Shown: piece after piece, positions 20,808 through 24,039 of the stretch
How the letters are laid out: the number at the start of each line of letters is the position of its first letter
Numbering within the stretch: position 1 is the first letter of the stretch
Virus record (IMG/VR): IMGVR_UViG_3300032214_000319
Location: 1-24,039 of that record
DNA length: 24,039 nt
Source: a virus
Direction: 5' to 3' (one strand)
Notes under the pieces: model-generated
Databases searched by the model: none
What the model was told of the DNA's origin: nothing
The model's input: the letters and a program-made list of their open reading frames with translations, nothing else
Position numbers and translations under genes: made by a program

Positions 20808-23108
20808 ATGATATTAGAAAAACAGACAGAAGCAAACGTCCTAACAGAAGGACAATCACAAGAATCAATTGGAATGTCCCTAGACTTAGATTCTGCTCAA
20901 GTATTGATGCAGATGTTAAGTAAGAATTTATATTCTGATGATATAGGCTCTGCTATCAGAGAATGTGCATCCAATGCACTAGATAGCCATAGAAGAGCTG
21001 GAGTGGACACTCCTATAATTGTATCATTTAAACCATCTGCAGCAAGTAACTATGAGTTTTGTGTAGAGGATTTTGGTATTGGTCTTGATGCTGATGATGT
21101 AAAGAACATTATCAGTAAATATGGTAAATCAACTAAGCGTGACAGTAACACTGAGCTTGGTATGATGGGATTAGGTTTCAAAGCACCTCTTGCTTATTCA
21201 TCTAGTTTCTACTTTGTATGTAGAAAAGATGGAATGGAACGTAAGTATATGATGTATGAAGGAGAAGATGTAAACACAATTGATCTTTTACATGAGGTGC
21301 CTACAACAGAGGGTAATGGTGTAAAAATCATTATTCCTGTTAGATATCAAGATGCATATCAGTTTCGTAAAAAGATTAAAGAACAACTATGTTATTTCGA
21401 AAGTGTTTATTTTGATGTACCAGAAGATTCTACAATCACTAATGATTTTGTTATCTCTAGACATACACATTTTCAGTTCTCTGAGATGAGTACAGATGAT
21501 AAAGTGCACATTTGTTTAGATAATGTGTATTATCCTCTTGACTTTGAGAAACTAGGAATAGATAGAATTGACTTCCCTGTAGGTCTTAGATTCTCATTGA
21601 GTGATGGACTTTATCCAACACCAAATAGAGAATCTTTGAGATATACACAAGAGGCCAAACAAATCATCTTAAGTAAGCTTAGTAATGTGGCAGATTATTT
21701 TGTCAACAAATATAATGAGCAACTAGGTGAAGGTAATGATATAGCATCTGTAATCAATCATCTTGAGAAGAATGGTCATAGACTTACAATGCCTAATGGT
21801 ACACCAAGAACAATTGATGACTTCATTAAATTTTCTACAATAAAAGTTTCTATTCCAGAAATAGATGGTGTTAAGCTAATCAACTTTCCTTCTTTGTATA
21901 AAACATACAAACAGAACATGTTGAATGATGCATTTCCTTCTAATTTCTTATTGAGATATAAGAGAATGTCCAATACAGACAAACACTATTCATGGGGTTA
22001 TAACTTAGAATCTATATGCAATGGAAGTGCTAAAGTGTGGGTATATAATGATAGAATTCCTGGTATTAAGAAAGATTATCTAAGAGCTACATGTAAAGAA
22101 AGTGAATACAATTTTATTGTTAAACGAGCTTCTCCTATGAAATTAGGAATTCCTGCTAAGTTTGACATTAAAACGTACTACCACTTGTTACATCTTAAAG
22201 ACTATCCAAAATCACAATGGAGAGCTGTTATTAAAGAATATCAACACATTATGTCTTTGGTAGAAGATCAATTTATTGATCTTGATGAATTAGTTGTACC
22301 ACAAGCATTCGTTGATAGTAAGAAGAAAGCTAAAGTAGCTGCTATTTCTACAGGAAGTACTAAAAGACTTAAGATACAGGGAGAGATTGTTTGTAAGAAA
22401 GGTGTAGAGTTGATGAGATGGAATGATGGTAGAAAGTGTAAGTTTGATTCTCAGCTATATAAGTTAGAAGATCTTGAAAGTGCTAAACACTTAAAGGTTT
22501 ATGCTCATCACGATGACTATTTAAAGCTTGATGCTTTATATGGTGTTATGGGAAAACAGAAGATGGAAGTAATTACATTTTCTTCTAGAGAACTTAAAAT
22601 AGTTGAACAATTAGAAGTACACAATTTAATATCATATGACAAATTTATGGAAGGGAAAAACGCACCATTCAAGAGAATAATAACATCAATGTTAATCAAT
22701 GACATGATAAGTAAATACAGAAGTGTGTTTGAGAAAACTGATATTATAAGATATGTATCTTCAGATCTTGCTGACAAATTAAAAGCTATGTCTGAATACA
22801 AAACTGTTAATTATCACGATCACACTGGTGATTTGAAAGCAGCTATGTTAGAAGTGGCTCAAGAGCACAATCTGTTTGATCAGAACATCTATCCAGAATA
22901 CTTACAGATGTTAGAATTATTTGAGAAACTTTCATTCTTACAACCATTGTGTTCAAGAATGGGATATTTCAATGAAGAAGATGCTATGGTAAATGTAATG
23001 ACTGACTTATTCAAGTATTACAAACACAGAGTGAATTTTAAACACTACAACATTAGAATCAATGAGGAAGTGTTAACAGAAGAAGACGTAGAACAATTAA
23101 TAAACTAA
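20808..23108 (+). CDS. rIIA-like GHKL ATPase
   Basis: A 766-residue protein with an N-terminal Bergerat (GHKL) ATP-binding fold. N box AIRECASNALDSH with Glu52 and Asn56; G1 box EDFGIGL (87-93) with Asp88; G2 box MMGLGFKAPLAY (119-130). The long remainder is mixed alpha/beta without a recognisable catalytic domain. Size and layout match T4 rIIA-type proteins, and an rIIB-like gene follows within 180 bases. In T4, rIIA and rIIB are membrane-associated and allow growth in the presence of the prophage RexAB exclusion system; the role in this phage is unknown. Confidence 0.85.
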   Translation: MILEKQTEANVLTEGQSQESIGMSLDLDSAQVLMQMLSKNLYSDDIGSAIRECASNALDSHRRAGVDTPIIVSFKPSAASNYEFCVEDFGIGLDADDVKNIISKYGKSTKRDSNTELGMMGLGFKAPLAYSSSFYFVCRKDGMERKYMMYEGEDVNTIDLLHEVPTTEGNGVKIIIPVRYQDAYQFRKKIKEQLCYFESVYFDVPEDSTITNDFVISRHTHFQFSEMSTDDKVHICLDNVYYPLDFEKLGIDRIDFPVGLRFSLSDGLYPTPNRESLRYTQEAKQIILSKLSNVADYFVNKYNEQLGEGNDIASVINHLEKNGHRLTMPNGTPRTIDDFIKFSTIKVSIPEIDGVKLINFPSLYKTYKQNMLNDAFPSNFLLRYKRMSNTDKHYSWGYNLESICNGSAKVWVYNDRIPGIKKDYLRATCKESEYNFIVKRASPMKLGIPAKFDIKTYYHLLHLKDYPKSQWRAVIKEYQHIMSLVEDQFIDLDELVVPQAFVDSKKKAKVAAISTGSTKRLKIQGEIVCKKGVELMRWNDGRKCKFDSQLYKLEDLESAKHLKVYAHHDDYLKLDALYGVMGKQKMEVITFSSRELKIVEQLEVHNLISYDKFMEGKNAPFKRIITSMLINDMISKYRSVFEKTDIIRYVSSDLADKLKAMSEYKTVNYHDHTGDLKAAMLEVAQEHNLFDQNIYPEYLQMLELFEKLSFLQPLCSRMGYFNEEDAMVNVMTDLFKYYKHRVNFKHYNIRINEEVLTEEDVEQLIN

Positions 23109-23110
23109 CT

Positions 23111-23224
23111 ATGGCAAAGATAAGTGATTGTTGTGGTGCATATTCAGAATATGCAGATGACATAGATTTATGCCCAGCTTGTATGGAACATTGTGAGTTC
23201 TGGGATGATGAAGAAGAAGAATAA
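23111..23224 (+). CDS. Tiny zinc-ribbon-like acidic protein, 37 residues
   Basis: ATG at 23111, two bases after the rIIA-like stop. It contains DCCGAYSEY near the start and LCPACMEHC in the middle (CPxC knuckle plus a further Cys), enough for one zinc site, and ends in the acidic tail FWDDEEEE. Small treble-clef or ribbon proteins with acidic tails are common in phages. A stable terminator lies three bases after the stop, so it closes the rIIA transcript. Confidence 0.65.
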   Translation: MAKISDCCGAYSEYADDIDLCPACMEHCEFWDDEEEE

Positions 23225-23226
23225 AC

Positions 23227-23250
23227 AGAGGGACATTCGTGTCCCTCTTA
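23227..23250 (+). terminator. Terminator hairpin with UUCG tetraloop
   Basis: AGAGGGACA (23227-23235) pairs perfectly with TGTCCCTCT (23240-23248) around TTCG, a very stable tetraloop. The following U-tract is short (TATTAAAA). Confidence 0.8.
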
Positions 23251-23284
23251 TTAAAAAGTAACAATTAATTAATAAATAAAAATC

Positions 23285-24039
23285 ATGAGTAACAAATTTT
23301 TAAGTCTTGACTGGTTCAAGCAAACTGCAGAAAATGCAATAGCTAAAGTGGTAGCTAACAAGTTAGAAAGTCTAATGGAACAAGAGGAAGCTCCTGTACA
23401 ACAATCGTATGTAAAACCATACACCAACATTAAATTAGTAAATAATACACTAACTATAGTGTTATCAAATGGAGACATTCTTACTAAGCCTGGAGCAACA
23501 GAAGATGATTATCATGCCATTATTAATGCAAGAAGTGTACATGAAATCTATGCTGTAATTGCTTCTCGTGAAGTGTTAGAAGATGTAGAGAAGGTTAGAG
23601 CTGAAGCAGCTAGAATCAAAGCTTTACAACAGGGTATAGAAATACTTGGTTGTCTAAATGATTTCAGAGTGGAAGGTACTTCTGTATATCTAACTGGTAC
23701 ATCTAGAAGTATGCCTCAGATATTAGTTGAGGAATTTATTAGAGTGGTAGACAGAGTGGCTGATGAACCATCTCAAGAATTGTTCAGTGATCAATTGAAT
23801 CAAGATGATGAGTATGTAGCATTGAAGAACTTCTTCATGTGGTGTTGTTTAAACCCAAGAGCTGAAGTGGCACATGAGTTATACAGATTCTTGAGTGAGA
23901 ATTCATTTAGAATCACAAGACAAGGTTTTGTTGTAGCATTGAGAAATGTTGTGACATTACATGGATCTCCTGAATTAGTTCACTTCATCAGTAATACTTA
24001 CAACAAGGTGAAAGCTGTATGGAAGAAGAATCCAGCTGA
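23285..24039 (+). CDS. rIIB-like protein (runs off the right edge)
   Basis: ATG at 23285 after the leader TTAATTAATAAATAAAAATC. The frame is open for 251 codons to the window end. N-terminal segment MSNKFLSLDWFKQTAENAIA, then a strand-rich region (IKLVNNTLTIVLSNGDIL), a helical part, and a conserved-looking block FFMWCCLNPRAEVAHELYRF followed by LSENSFRITRQGFVVALRNV. That block resembles the T4 rIIB core, where a short helix, LYRFL, and an F-I-T--G-FVA(Y/L) strand precede the rest of the protein. Placed after an rIIA-like gene, in the T4 order. The 3' end is missing from the window. Confidence 0.75.
   Translation, partial: MSNKFLSLDWFKQTAENAIAKVVANKLESLMEQEEAPVQQSYVKPYTNIKLVNNTLTIVLSNGDILTKPGATEDDYHAIINARSVHEIYAVIASREVLEDVEKVRAEAARIKALQQGIEILGCLNDFRVEGTSVYLTGTSRSMPQILVEEFIRVVDRVADEPSQELFSDQLNQDDEYVALKNFFMWCCLNPRAEVAHELYRFLSENSFRITRQGFVVALRNVVTLHGSPELVHFISNTYNKVKAVWKKNPA

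Noticed and set aside
1-24039. Stop-codon reassignment, as known in some crAss-like phages.
   Set aside because: Well-recognised proteins end at standard TAA, TGA or TAG codons and no in-frame TAG interrupts a conserved domain.

Overview
This window is a compact, AT-rich block with every gene on the + strand. It looks like the replication/early region of a large double-stranded DNA bacteriophage of Bacteroidota. The host assignment rests on promoters of the Bacteroidota type (TTTG, about 20 nt, TANNTTTG at 3431-3462, 14253-14284 and 16590-16621), on AT-rich leaders without clear Shine-Dalgarno sequences, and on lipoprotein/signal-peptide usage. The gene set (B-family polymerase, DnaB-like helicase, SF2 helicase, Sak4-like ATPase, ssDNA-binding protein candidate, primase, uracil-DNA-glycosylase-fold protein, rIIA/rIIB-like pair, SPFH lipoprotein) is the kind seen in crAss-like phages of aquatic Bacteroidota. 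That placement is an inference from gene content. Stop codons are ordinary and no recoding is needed.

Layout. (1) 1-3427: a MoxR-like AAA+ ATPase, a VWA-domain partner, a 55-residue membrane protein and an SPFH/prohibitin-type lipoprotein. (2) 3428-4527: about 1.1 kb without a conventional gene. It carries its own promoter, about 490 nt of heavily structured RNA, a convincing tmRNA with an unusually long tag reading frame, a further structured segment and a strong terminator. (3) 4528-9884: many small genes, including a metallophosphoesterase, an HExxH protein, a signal-peptide protein, a very acidic protein and several unknowns. Three of these genes share an almost identical 33-bp leader that ends exactly on the start codon. 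(4) 9881-20797: the replication operon. Most genes abut or overlap by ATGA/TAATG. It is interrupted after the DnaB-like helicase by a GIY-YIG homing endonuclease element, and the displaced original helicase 3' end is still visible at 15213-15305. (5) 20808-24039: an rIIA-like GHKL ATPase, a tiny zinc-ribbon-like protein and an rIIB-like protein that runs off the right edge.

How the genes may work together: polymerase, helicase, putative loader, primase, ssDNA-binding protein, Sak4-like ATPase and SF2 helicase would form a phage replisome/recombination set. The polymerase ends in a clamp-binding-like QLNLF peptide, suggesting it uses the host sliding clamp. The UDG-fold protein has Cys where the catalytic Asp is expected. 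The most unusual part is the RNA locus at 3431-4493, which appears to be one transcription unit encoding a large ornate RNA plus a tmRNA.
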